A DNA stretch of 64,000 bases. It comes from Corynebacterium frankenforstense DSM 45800. GTDB taxonomy: Bacteria > Actinomycetota > Actinomycetes > Mycobacteriales > Mycobacteriaceae. Each line of letters starts with the position of its first letter. Position 1 is the first letter of the stretch. A model generated the notes under the pieces. The model saw only the letters and a list, made by a program, of their open reading frames with translations, was not told the origin of the DNA and did not search any database. This document shows, piece after piece, positions 16,844-25,149 of this stretch. Made by a program: the position numbers and the translations under genes. The stretch covers positions 930,001 to 994,000 of the forward strand of contig NZ_CP009247.1 of assembly GCF_001941485.1 (NCBI RefSeq), in the 5' to 3' direction.

Positions 16844-19800
16844 ATGGTGAAAAAGACTCTGCTGAACTGGCCGGTACTGCGCCAGTTGCGGGCGGGGGAC
16901 ATGTTCGGACGCGACCGCTCCACGCAGTCGAAGAAGTCCGCGACGCTGACCCCTCGTATCGCCGAGGCCGACCGCATGGTCAAGAGCGTGTGCCCGTACT
17001 GCGCCGTCGGCTGCAGTCAGCGTGTCTACGTCAAGGACGAGAAGGTCATCCAGATCGAGGGTGACCCGGACTCGCCGATCTCGCGCGGGCGACTGTGCCC
17101 CAAGGGCTCCGCCTCCGAGCAGCTGGTCAACTCCTCGACGCGTGTCACCGACGTCCTCTACCGCGCCCCGCACTCCACCGAGTGGGTCAAGATCGACCGC
17201 GAGAAGGCGCTGGACATGATCGCCGACCGCTTCCTCGAGGCCCGCCGCAACGGCTGGCAGGACCTCGACGAGAAGGGCCGGAAGGTCAACCGCACCCTGG
17301 GCCTGGCCGGGCTGGGCGGCGCGACGCTGGACAACGAGGAGAACTACCTCATCAAGAAGTTGTTCACCGCCGCCGGCGCCATCCAGCTCGAGAACCAGGC
17401 CCGCATATGACACTCCGCCACGGTTCCCAGTCTGGGATCCTCCTTCGGACGCGGCGGCGCGACTCAGCCGCTGCAGGACATGGCCAATGCGGACTGCATC
17501 GTGCTCCAGGGGTCGAACATGGCCGAGGCGCACCCCGTCGGCTTCCAGTGGGTCATTGAGGCCAAGAAGCGCGGCGCGCGCATCATCCACGTCGATCCGC
17601 GGTTCACGCGTACCTCCGCGGTGGCGGACAAGCACATCGCCATCCGCGGCGGCACCGACGTCGTGCTGCTCGGCGCGCTGATCAAGTACGTCATCGACAA
17701 CGACCTGTACTTCCGGGACTACGTCCTGGCGTACACGAACGCGTCGATGCTGATCAGCGAGGACTACCGCGACACGGAGGACCTCGACGGTCTCTTCTCG
17801 GGCTACGACCCGGAGAAGGGCACCTACGACAACTCCTCGTGGTCCTACGCCCAGCGTGAGGACCTCGGCGAGGAGGCCTCGTCGTGGAACGTCAAGCGTG
17901 ACCTGACCCTGGAGAACCCGCACACGGTCTTCCAGATCCTCAGGCGCCACTACTCCCGCTACACCCCGGAGATGGTGGAGAAGGTCTGCGGCATCTCGCC
18001 GGCCGACTTCGAGTACCTGGCCCGCTCCATCACGGACAACTCCAACCCGGAGCGCACGACCTGCTTCGCCTACGCCCTGGGCTGGACGCAGCACACCCTG
18101 GGCGCGCAGTTCATCCGCACCTGCGCGATCCTGCAGCTGCTGCTGGGCAACGTCGGCCGCCCCGGCTCGGGCATCATGGCCCTGCGCGGCCACGCCTCGA
18201 TCCAGGGCTCGACGGACATCCCGACGCTGTTCCACCTGCTGCCGGGCTACCTGCCCATGCCGAGCGTGGACGAGCCGACGCTGCAGGACTACCTGGCCTC
18301 CGTCAACGCGCCGGACCAGAAGGGCTTCTGGCAGATCGGCGACTCCTACGCCGTGAGCCTGTTCAAGTCCTACTTCGGCGACGCCGCGACCCCGGAGAAC
18401 GACTTCGGCTACGATCACCTGCCCAAGCTCAACGGGCCGGCCTCGACCTACCACACGCTGCAGCGCATGCTGCGCGACGAGGTCGACGGCTACATGGTCT
18501 TCGGCCAGAACCCGGCCGTCGCCCAGTCGCACGGCCACCTGCAGCGCATGGGCCTGGCCCACCTGAAGTGGCTCGTGGTCCGTGACTTCCAGACCATCGA
18601 GACCGCCAACTTCTGGAAGGACTCCCCGGAGATCAAGTCCGGTCAGCTGCGCACCGAGGACATCGCCACCGAGGTCTTCTACCTGCCGGCGGCCAACCAC
18701 GTGGAGAAGTCGGGCACCTTCACCCAGACCCAGCGCATGCTGCAGTGGCGCTTCCAGGCCATCGAGCCGCCGGGAGACGCCCAGAGCGAGCTGGACTTCT
18801 TCTACCAGCTGGGCAAGAGGATCCGTCAGCGTCTGGCCGACTCGACCGACCCGCGCGACTGGGCCCTGCTCAACATGACCTGGGACTACCCGGAGGACGA
18901 GAAGGGCGACATCTCCGCCGAGGACGTGCTCAAGGAGATCAACGGCTACTACCTGACCGGCGAGAAGGCCGGCGAGCTGCTGCCCGCGTTCACCGAGATG
19001 CGCGCCGACGGCTCGACCTCGGGCGGCTGCTGGATCTACACCGGCGTCTACGCCGGCGGGGTCAACCGCTCGCAGAACAAGAAGCCCGGCTCCGAGCAGG
19101 ACGAGGTCGCCTCCGAGTGGGGCTGGGTCTGGCCTGCCAACCGCCGCATGCTCTACAACCGCGCCTCGGCCGACCCGCACGGGAAGCCGTGGTCGGAGCG
19201 CAAGCGCTACATCTGGTGGGACGCCGAGAAGAAGCGCTGGGTCGGCCCGGACGTGCCGGACTTCCCGGCCACCCTCGACCCGGAGTACCGCCCCGAGCCG
19301 GACGCGGTGGGCCCGAAGGCCCTCTCCGGCACGGACGCGTTCATCATGCAGGCCGACGGCAAAGGCTGGCTCTTCGCCCCGACCGGCATGGTCGACGGCC
19401 CGCTGCCGACCCACTACGAGCCGCACGAGTCGCCGGTGCCGAACTACCTCTACGAGCAGCAGCAGTCGCCGACCCGCCTGGTCTTCCCGGGCGAGCGCAA
19501 CCTGTCCGCCCCGGAGCCGGGGCAGCCGGGCAGCGACGTCTACCCGTTCGTGTTCTCGACGTACCGGCTCACGGAGCACTACACCTCCGGCGCGATGAGC
19601 CGCCGCCTGCCGTTCCTCGCGGAGCTGCAGCCCGAGCTCTTCTGCGAGGTCTCCCCGGAGCTGGCGGAGGAGCGCGGCCTGGTCAACGGCGGCTGGGCGA
19701 CGATCGTCTCGCCGCGTGCGGTCATCGAGGCCCGCGTGCTGGTCTCCGAGCGCATCCAGCCGCTCAAGGTCGGCGGCCACGAGTACCACCAGGTCGGCCT

Positions 19801-20191
19801 GCCGTTCCACTTCGGCCGCTCGGACGACGCCCCGGTCTCCGGTGACACGCCCAACGACCTGCTGGGCATCACCCTGGACCCGAACGTGTCGATCCAGGCC
19901 TCCAAGGTCGGCGCCTGCGACATCCGCTCGGGCCGCCGCCCGCGTGGCCGCGCCGCGCGCATGCTGGTGCTGCAGTACCAGGAGCGCGCCGGCCTGACCC
20001 CGGCGACCGGCAACAAGCTGGTCTCGCGGGAGGCGGAGGCCGAGGCCGTCGCCGACGACGCCCTGGCCGGCGCCGACGGCGAGACCGACGGCATGGCGGC
20101 GCGCCCCAACGCCGGGGAGCGCGGCACCACCCGGGGAGACGACCGCCCGGGAGACGCCCGGCCCGGCGAGCAGCACAAGGAAGGGGAGTGA
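16844..20191 (+). CDS. fdhA: Selenocysteine-containing formate dehydrogenase, catalytic subunit
   Basis: A 1115-residue molybdopterin oxidoreductase that oxidises formate to CO2. The frame is interrupted only by UGA at 17408-17410 (residue 189), in the context NQARI-U-HSATVPSL, exactly where Sec-type formate dehydrogenases carry Sec followed by His. A bSECIS hairpin follows. The N-terminal [4Fe-4S] ligands are Cys50, Cys53, Cys57 and Cys85 (CPYCAVGC...CPKG). Bis-MGD regions follow, with the C-terminal dinucleotide-binding domain near residues 880-1040 and a low-complexity acidic tail. No twin-arginine signal is visible, unlike E. coli FdnG. ATG 16844 lies 7 nt after TATCCT. fdhB starts 1 nt after the stop. 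An automated caller would split this gene in two or call it broken. Confidence 0.93.
17408..17410 (+). other. In-frame UGA read as selenocysteine (Sec189 of FdhA)
   Basis: Both flanks continue the FdhA frame without another stop, the next codon is CAC (His) as in known FdhF/FdnG active sites, and selA, selB, selD and a tRNA-Sec are all nearby. Confidence 0.94.
17422..17440 (+). promoter_or_regulatory. Bacterial SECIS (bSECIS) hairpin in the fdhA mRNA
   Basis: A stem-loop begins 11 nt after the UGA. GG pairs with CC at the base, a U is bulged, UCCC(A) pairs with (U)GGGA, and the apical loop is centred on GUC. The spacing from the UGA, the bulged U and the GU in the loop match the E. coli fdhF element recognised by SelB. 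The stem also codes for protein. Confidence 0.85.
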
Positions 20192-20192
20192 C

Positions 20193-21440
20193 GTGTTCGT
20201 CAACCGGCTGACCGAGTGGCCCCGCCACGTCGGCTACGAGGAGGGCGCCCGCAAGGGCTTCTTCACGGACACCTCGATCTGCATCGGCTGCAAGGCCTGC
20301 GAGGTCGCCTGCAAGGAGTGGAACCGCAACCCCGTCGAGGAGTACCGGCTGACCGGCAAGTCCTACGACAACACCGGTGCCCTCGGCGCGGACACCTGGC
20401 GCCACGTCGCCTTCATCGAGCAGACCAAGCCGCGCATCGACGCCGCGCGCGCCTCCGGCCGCGCGCTCATCGACCTCGGCATGCCCGGTATGCCGTCGTC
20501 GGCGGCCACCGGAAACGCCGCGGGTGCCGCGACGTCGGCAAGCGAGGCGGCGGCCAATGCACGCGCCGCCGCCGAGGCCGCCGACGGCGCCGCGCCCACG
20601 CAGACCGGTACCGGGGGAGCGCCCACCGACGCCGTCGGCGCGCTCGCGGCCGGGCAGGTCGGCGCGGCGACCCCGGGCGCGGACATGTCCGGCACCCGGC
20701 ACAACCCCGGCCCGCGCAGCGGCTCGCCGCTGGCGGCCGCCGCGGCCGGCAACCTCGGCCCCGACGGCGGGGTGGACACCACCCCGCCGGACACCCCGGA
20801 CTTCCGCTGGCTGATGTCCTCGGACGTGTGCAAGCACTGCACCAACGCCGGTTGCCTCGACGTCTGCCCGACCGGCGCGCTCTTCCGCACCGAGTTCGGC
20901 ACCGTCGTCGTCCAGGACGACGTCTGCAACGGCTGCGGCACCTGTGTCGCCGGCTGCCCCTTCGGCGTCATCGAACGACGCACCGACGGCGGCGTCAACG
21001 TGCGCGCCGAGCGCGGCGGGGCCGACTTCACGCCCGGCCAGCAGGCCGCGGCCAAGAACGTCGGCGTCGCCCAGAAGTGCACGCTGTGCTACGACCGCCT
21101 CAAGGAGGGCGAGACGCCGGCCTGCGCGAAGGCCTGCCCGACGACCTCGATCCAGTTCGGCGACCACGACGAGATGCTGCGCCGCGCCAAGGCGCGCGTG
21201 GCCGAGCTGCACGCCCAGGGCCTGACCGAGGCGCGCCTCTACGGCGCCAACCCCGAGGACGGCGTCGGCGGCACCGGCTCGATCTTCCTGCTGCTCGACG
21301 AGCCCGAGGTCTACGGCCTGCCGCCGGACCCGCGCGTGCCCACCGCGGACCTGCCGCAGATGGCGGCCACCGCGCTGAAGGCCGCGGCCGGCATGGTCGG
21401 TGCGATGGCCCTGGCATTCGTGATGGGAGGACGCAAGTGA
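20193..21440 (+). CDS. fdhB: Formate dehydrogenase iron-sulfur subunit
   Basis: A 415-residue ferredoxin-like electron-transfer subunit with four [4Fe-4S] motifs: CIGCKACEVAC (Cys30-Cys40), CKHCTNAGCLDVCP, CNGCGTCVAGCP, and CTLCYDRL with CAKACP. Between the first motif and the second lies a roughly 100-residue Ala/Gly-rich insert (about residues 96-200) that is absent from typical homologues of about 300 residues. A hydrophobic stretch near the C-terminus (about 390-412) may be a membrane anchor, as in FdnH. GTG 20193 follows the fdhA stop by 1 nt with AAGGGGAG upstream. The stop overlaps the fdhC start. It passes electrons from FdhA to FdhC. Confidence 0.93.
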   Translation: MFVNRLTEWPRHVGYEEGARKGFFTDTSICIGCKACEVACKEWNRNPVEEYRLTGKSYDNTGALGADTWRHVAFIEQTKPRIDAARASGRALIDLGMPGMPSSAATGNAAGAATSASEAAANARAAAEAADGAAPTQTGTGGAPTDAVGALAAGQVGAATPGADMSGTRHNPGPRSGSPLAAAAAGNLGPDGGVDTTPPDTPDFRWLMSSDVCKHCTNAGCLDVCPTGALFRTEFGTVVVQDDVCNGCGTCVAGCPFGVIERRTDGGVNVRAERGGADFTPGQQAAAKNVGVAQKCTLCYDRLKEGETPACAKACPTTSIQFGDHDEMLRRAKARVAELHAQGLTEARLYGANPEDGVGGTGSIFLLLDEPEVYGLPPDPRVPTADLPQMAATALKAAAGMVGAMALAFVMGGRK

Positions 21441-22510
21441 GCGCCAACGACTTCGACTCCTACCGCCCGCCGGAGGAGCCCCGCCGCAGGCGGAAGCGCA
21501 AGAACCCGAAGCGCATGGGCGGCGGACGCGACAGCATCCTGCCGACCTTCGAGTTCGAGTCCTACTACGGCAGCCCCGTGGTCAAGGCCCCGCCGTGGGA
21601 GTGGCCGATCCCGACCTACCTGGCCCTCGGCGGCATCGCCGGCGGCTCCGCGCTGCTGGCCTGCGGCGCGATGGCCACCGGCCGGCGCAGGATGCTGCGC
21701 TCCACGCGCCTGGCGGCCATCGCCGCCGGTGCCGCGGGCTCGCTGATGCTGGTCGCCGACCTCGGCCGCCCGGAGCGCCTGCTCAACATGTTCCGCGTGT
21801 TCAAGCTCTCCTCGCCGATGTCGGTCGGCTCCTGGATCCTCGGCGGCTTCGGCGGCATGTCCGGCATCGCCTGCCTGAAGGAGCTCGACGAGCTGACGGG
21901 GAGGAAGCTGCCGCTGCCGCGCCTCGTGCGCAAGGCCGTCCACGCCGTGGCCGGCCCCGCGACCGTCGGCGCCGGTGTGCTCGGCGGCCCGCTGGCCGTC
22001 TACACCTCGGTGCTGCTCGCGGACACCTCGAACCCGACGTGGAACGCGATGCGCCACCGCCTGCCCTACGTCTTCGTCAGCTCGGCCACGCTCGCGGCCT
22101 CGGGCCTGGCGATGGTGACCACCCCGGTGAAGGAGACCGGCCCCGCGCGCGGCCTGGCCGTGGCGGGGGCGGCCTGCGAGCTGGCGGCGATGCAGGCGCT
22201 GGAGAAGTCCATGGACCCGGTCGCCGCCGAGCCGATGCACGAGGGCGACCCCGGTGCGCTGCTGCGCTGGTCCGAGGTCGCCGCGATCACCGGCGCGTGC
22301 GCCACCGTGGTCGTCGGCCGCAACCGCGCCGGTGCCGCGCTGGCCGGGGCGAGCCTGGTGGCCGCCTCCGTGCTGACCCGCTTCGGTATCTTCGGCGCGG
22401 GCATCGAGTCGGTGAAGAACCCCCGCTACACCGTGGTGCCGCAGAAGCGGCGCCTGGCCGAGCGCCGGGCCGCCGGCGACGTGGTCGACTCGATCACCAC
22501 GGCGTCCTAG
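21437..22510 (+). CDS. fdhC: NrfD-type membrane subunit of formate dehydrogenase
   Basis: A 357-residue integral membrane protein of the NrfD/PsrC family, expected to exchange electrons with quinone. After a basic 45-residue N-terminus come about eight membrane segments; the NrfD marks are YLALGGIAGGSALL, VADLGRPERLLNMFRVFK and SSPMSVGSWILG. It is not the FdnI cytochrome b type and has no obvious heme-ligand pattern. GTG 21437 overlaps the fdhB stop and has GGAGG 6 nt upstream, so synthesis is coupled. It ends 7 bp from the convergent selD gene. Confidence 0.88.
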   Translation: MSANDFDSYRPPEEPRRRRKRKNPKRMGGGRDSILPTFEFESYYGSPVVKAPPWEWPIPTYLALGGIAGGSALLACGAMATGRRRMLRSTRLAAIAAGAAGSLMLVADLGRPERLLNMFRVFKLSSPMSVGSWILGGFGGMSGIACLKELDELTGRKLPLPRLVRKAVHAVAGPATVGAGVLGGPLAVYTSVLLADTSNPTWNAMRHRLPYVFVSSATLAASGLAMVTTPVKETGPARGLAVAGAACELAAMQALEKSMDPVAAEPMHEGDPGALLRWSEVAAITGACATVVVGRNRAGAALAGASLVAASVLTRFGIFGAGIESVKNPRYTVVPQKRRLAERRAAGDVVDSITTAS

Positions 22511-22517
22511 GCACCCG

Positions 22518-23522
22518 TCACCGGATGGTGACGGTGCCCTCCCCGGCGACGGTCTCGCCGATGACCGGGTAGCCGGGCACCTCGCCGACCACGAGCAGGC
22601 CACCGGAGGTCTGCGCGTCGGCCAGCAGGATCAGGTCCTTCTCGGCCAGCCCCTCCGGGACCTCGAGGTGCGGGCGCACCCAGTCGAGGTTGGAGCGCGA
22701 ACCGCCGGGGATGAAGCCCTCGGCGAGCGACTCGCGCACGCCCTCGATGACCGGCACCTTCGTGTGGTCGATGACGGCGGAGACCCCCGAGGCGCGCATC
22801 ATCTTGTACAGGTGGCCCAGCAGGCCGAAGCCGGTCACGTCGGTCGCCGCGCGGACGCCCGCGTCGAGTGCGGCCCGGGAGGCGTCGCGGTTGAGCGTGG
22901 TCATCACGTCGATGGCCTGCTCGAAGACCTGGCCGGTCTTCTTGTGGCGGTTGTTCAGGATGCCGATGCCGATCGGCTTGGTCAGCGTGATCGGCAGCCC
23001 GGCCTCCGCGGCGTCGTTGCGCATGATCTTGTCCGGGTCGGCCAGACCCGTGGCGGCCTGCCCGTAGAACGGCTCGGGCGCCTTGATGGAGTGCCCGCCG
23101 GTCACGGCGATGCCGGCGGCGCTCGCGACGTCCATGCCGCCGCGCAGCACCTCGGTCAGGATGTTCAGCGGCAGGGTGTCCTGCGGCCAGCCGACGATGT
23201 TGATGGTGGTCACCGGGGTACCGCCCATGGCGTAGATGTCGGAGAGCGCGTTGGTCGCGGCGATGCGGCCCCAGTCGTAGGGGTCGTTGACCACCGGGGT
23301 GAAGAAGTCCGTGGTGGAGATGACGGCCTGGTCGTCGTTGATGCGCACCGCGGAGGCGTCGTCGCCGTCGTCGAGGCCGACGATGACGTTCGGGTCCTGC
23401 ATGCCGACGAGGTCCTTGACGGCGTCCTCGAGCTGTCCGGGCGGGATCTTGCACGCGCAGCCGCCGCCGGCGGCGAACGAGGTCAGGGCGATGTCGTGCG
23501 GGTCAACCGGTTGAGTGCTCAT
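22518..23522 (-). CDS. selD: Selenophosphate synthase
   Basis: A 334-residue selenide, water dikinase that makes selenophosphate from selenide and ATP for tRNA-Sec charging. The N-terminal active-site loop is GGGCACKI, with Cys22 at the catalytic place and Lys25 following; this enzyme therefore uses Cys, not Sec. The ATP-binding region GLDDGDDASAVRI (about residues 46-58) and DVTGFGLLGHL (about 231-241) are clear. ATG 23522 lies 7 nt after a TAGCGT box. It is divergent from the tRNA-Sec/selA/selB block and convergent with fdhC. Confidence 0.94.
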   Translation of the reverse strand: MSTQPVDPHDIALTSFAAGGGCACKIPPGQLEDAVKDLVGMQDPNVIVGLDDGDDASAVRINDDQAVISTTDFFTPVVNDPYDWGRIAATNALSDIYAMGGTPVTTINIVGWPQDTLPLNILTEVLRGGMDVASAAGIAVTGGHSIKAPEPFYGQAATGLADPDKIMRNDAAEAGLPITLTKPIGIGILNNRHKKTGQVFEQAIDVMTTLNRDASRAALDAGVRAATDVTGFGLLGHLYKMMRASGVSAVIDHTKVPVIEGVRESLAEGFIPGGSRSNLDWVRPHLEVPEGLAEKDLILLADAQTSGGLLVVGEVPGYPVIGETVAGEGTVTIR

Positions 23523-23529
23523 GGCCCCG

Positions 23530-23535
23530 ACGCTA
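23530..23535 (-). promoter_or_regulatory. Leaderless-type -10 box (TAGCGT) of selD
   Basis: On the minus strand TAGCGT ends 7 nt before the selD ATG. Confidence 0.45.
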
Positions 23536-23580
23536 CCTTCACCGCCGCCTCCCGCGCCGTGGTCGCGGGGGCGCCGTTGG

Positions 23581-23586
23581 TAGACT
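23581..23586 (+). promoter_or_regulatory. Possible -10 box (TAGACT) of tRNA-Sec
   Basis: TAGACT ends 8 nt before the mature 5' end at 23595. The -35 is not evident. Confidence 0.35.
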
Positions 23587-23594
23587 CCGGCGGC

Positions 23595-23689
23595 GGAGGC
23601 GTACGTGTCCTGGTGGGCGCCCCGGTCTTCAAAACCGGTGAGGCCGAGCATCTCGGCCTGGCGGGTTCGATTCCCGTCCGTCTCCGCCA
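23595..23689 (+). tRNA. selC: Selenocysteine tRNA, anticodon UCA
   Basis: A 95-nt tRNA with the selenocysteine layout. The acceptor stem has seven clear pairs (23595-23601 with 23679-23685), with U opposite C at the expected eighth position, discriminator G at 23686 and encoded CCA at 23687-23689. The D arm has a 6-bp stem with a TGGT loop (23605-23620), the anticodon TCA is at 23629-23631, the variable arm is a perfect 8-bp helix (23641-23659), and the T loop is TTCGATT. The long variable arm, 6-bp D stem and UCA anticodon together identify it. It is 20 nt upstream of selA. Confidence 0.95.
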
Positions 23690-23709
23690 CGCTTGAAAGG
23701 GGTTGCGCG

Positions 23710-25149
23710 ATGTCCAGGCGCAGGAGGAGCACGAAAGAGATTTCCGACGCCGCGTCGCCCGCCGCCGGCGGTACCGACCCGCGTCGGCGCGTGCCACGCA
23801 CCGACACCCTGCTGGCGGGCCCGGCCGCGCAGGCGGCGCTCGCCGCCCACCGCGAAGCTGTGGTGCGCGCCGAGGTGCGCGGGATCCAGCAGGCGGTGCG
23901 CGCCGGTGAGCTCGCCCCCGAGCGCGCCGAGGAGGCGCTGGCCGGGCGGCTGGCGGAACTCGACACCACCTCCATGCACCCGGTGCTCAACGCCACCGGG
24001 GTGGTCGTGCACACGAACCTGGGCCGCGCCCCGCTCTCGGAGGCCGCCGTGGCGGCGCTGCAGCGCGCCGCCGGCTACGTTGACGTTGAGCTCGACCTGG
24101 AGAGCGGCCGACGCTCGGGCAAGCGCGGGGCCGCGACCGTGGCGGCGCTGCTGGCGGCCTGCCCGGCCGCCGAGGACGCCGTGGTGGTCAACAACGGCGC
24201 CGCCGGCCTCCTGCTGTCGTGCGCCGCGCTGGCCGGCGGGGGAGAAGCCGCCATCTCGCGCGGCGAGCTCATCGAGATCGGCGCCGGCTTCCGTCTGCCC
24301 GAGCTCATCGAGTCCGCGCACGTGGCCCTCCACGAGATCGGCGCGACCAACCGCACCCACCCCGCCGACTACGCCGCCGCGGCCGCCCGCCCGGAGGCGC
24401 GCGCCATCCTCAAGGTCCACCCCTCCAACTACCGCGTCGAGGGCTTCACCGCCGGCGTCGACCTGCCCGAGCTGCGCCGCATCGCCGACGACCACGATCT
24501 GGCGCTGATCGCCGACGTCGGCTCCGGGCTGCTGACCCCCGATCCCGCGATCCCGGACGAGCCGGACGTCGACACCGCGCTGCGCCAGGGCGCCGACGTG
24601 GTCATCGCCTCCGGAGACAAGCTGCTCGGCGGCCCGCAGGCCGGCGTCCTGCTCGGCCGGGCCGAGGCGATCGTCCGGCTGCGCCGCCACCCGCTCTACC
24701 GTGCCCTGCGCATGGACAAGCTGCGCTTCGCCGCCCTCGAGGCCACCGTCGCCGGCTCGCGGGTCCCGGTCGCCGATTACCTGCACGCCGACGCAGAGGA
24801 GCTGCGCGGGCGCGCCGAGGCGCTGGCCGCCGCGGTCGGCGGCGAGGTCGTCGTCCACGACGGCCGCGTCGGCGGCGGGGGAGCGCCCGGGGTGCCGCTG
24901 CCCGGCTGGGCGGTGCGTCTGACCGGGTCGCCTGAGGAGCTGGCCGCCGCGCTGCGCGCAGGGGAGCCGGCCGTGCTCGCCCGCCTGCACGAGGGCGCGG
25001 TCCTCGTCGACCCGCGCTGCGTGCCCGCCGAGCGCGACGCGGAACTGGCGGCCGCCGTGCGCGCCGCGCGCGAGTCGCTCACGCCGGAATTCCGGGAATC
25101 CCCGTGCACCGGCCCGGACACCGACCCGGACACCGACAAGGAGGCCTGA
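23710..25149 (+). CDS. selA: L-seryl-tRNA(Sec) selenium transferase
   Basis: A 479-residue PLP enzyme converting Ser-tRNA(Sec) to Sec-tRNA(Sec) with selenophosphate. The PLP lysine is Lys304 in SGDKLLGGPQAG; other family marks are HPVLNATGVVVHTNLGRAPLS and DVGSGLL. The first 30 residues are basic and low-complexity, and their coding DNA (about 23740-23760) contains the dispersed TTTCCGACGCCGCG motif. The start is ATG 23710; an ATG-like codon upstream lies inside the tRNA gene and is rejected. selB begins immediately after the stop. Confidence 0.94.
   Translation: MSRRRRSTKEISDAASPAAGGTDPRRRVPRTDTLLAGPAAQAALAAHREAVVRAEVRGIQQAVRAGELAPERAEEALAGRLAELDTTSMHPVLNATGVVVHTNLGRAPLSEAAVAALQRAAGYVDVELDLESGRRSGKRGAATVAALLAACPAAEDAVVVNNGAAGLLLSCAALAGGGEAAISRGELIEIGAGFRLPELIESAHVALHEIGATNRTHPADYAAAAARPEARAILKVHPSNYRVEGFTAGVDLPELRRIADDHDLALIADVGSGLLTPDPAIPDEPDVDTALRQGADVVIASGDKLLGGPQAGVLLGRAEAIVRLRRHPLYRALRMDKLRFAALEATVAGSRVPVADYLHADAEELRGRAEALAAAVGGEVVVHDGRVGGGGAPGVPLPGWAVRLTGSPEELAAALRAGEPAVLARLHEGAVLVDPRCVPAERDAELAAAVRAARESLTPEFRESPCTGPDTDPDTDKEA

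Noticed and set aside
17411..17481. A separate gene starting at ATG 17480
   Set aside because: The 23 codons before it (HSATVPSLGSSFGRG...) are conserved formate dehydrogenase active-site sequence in the same frame.
16844..20191. fdhA as a frameshifted or nonsense-mutated pseudogene
   Set aside because: The only interruption is UGA at the Sec position, the frame continues unchanged, a bSECIS-like hairpin follows and all sel genes are adjacent.
16658..20203. 1181-codon open frame opposite fdhA and kup's end
   Set aside because: Antisense to clear fdhA coding sequence, with Val/Gly/Arg/Asp-rich low-complexity translation; an artefact of codon bias.
23605..23709. selA start upstream at 23605
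   Set aside because: That start lies inside the tRNA-Sec gene; ATG 23710 gives the normal SelA beginning.
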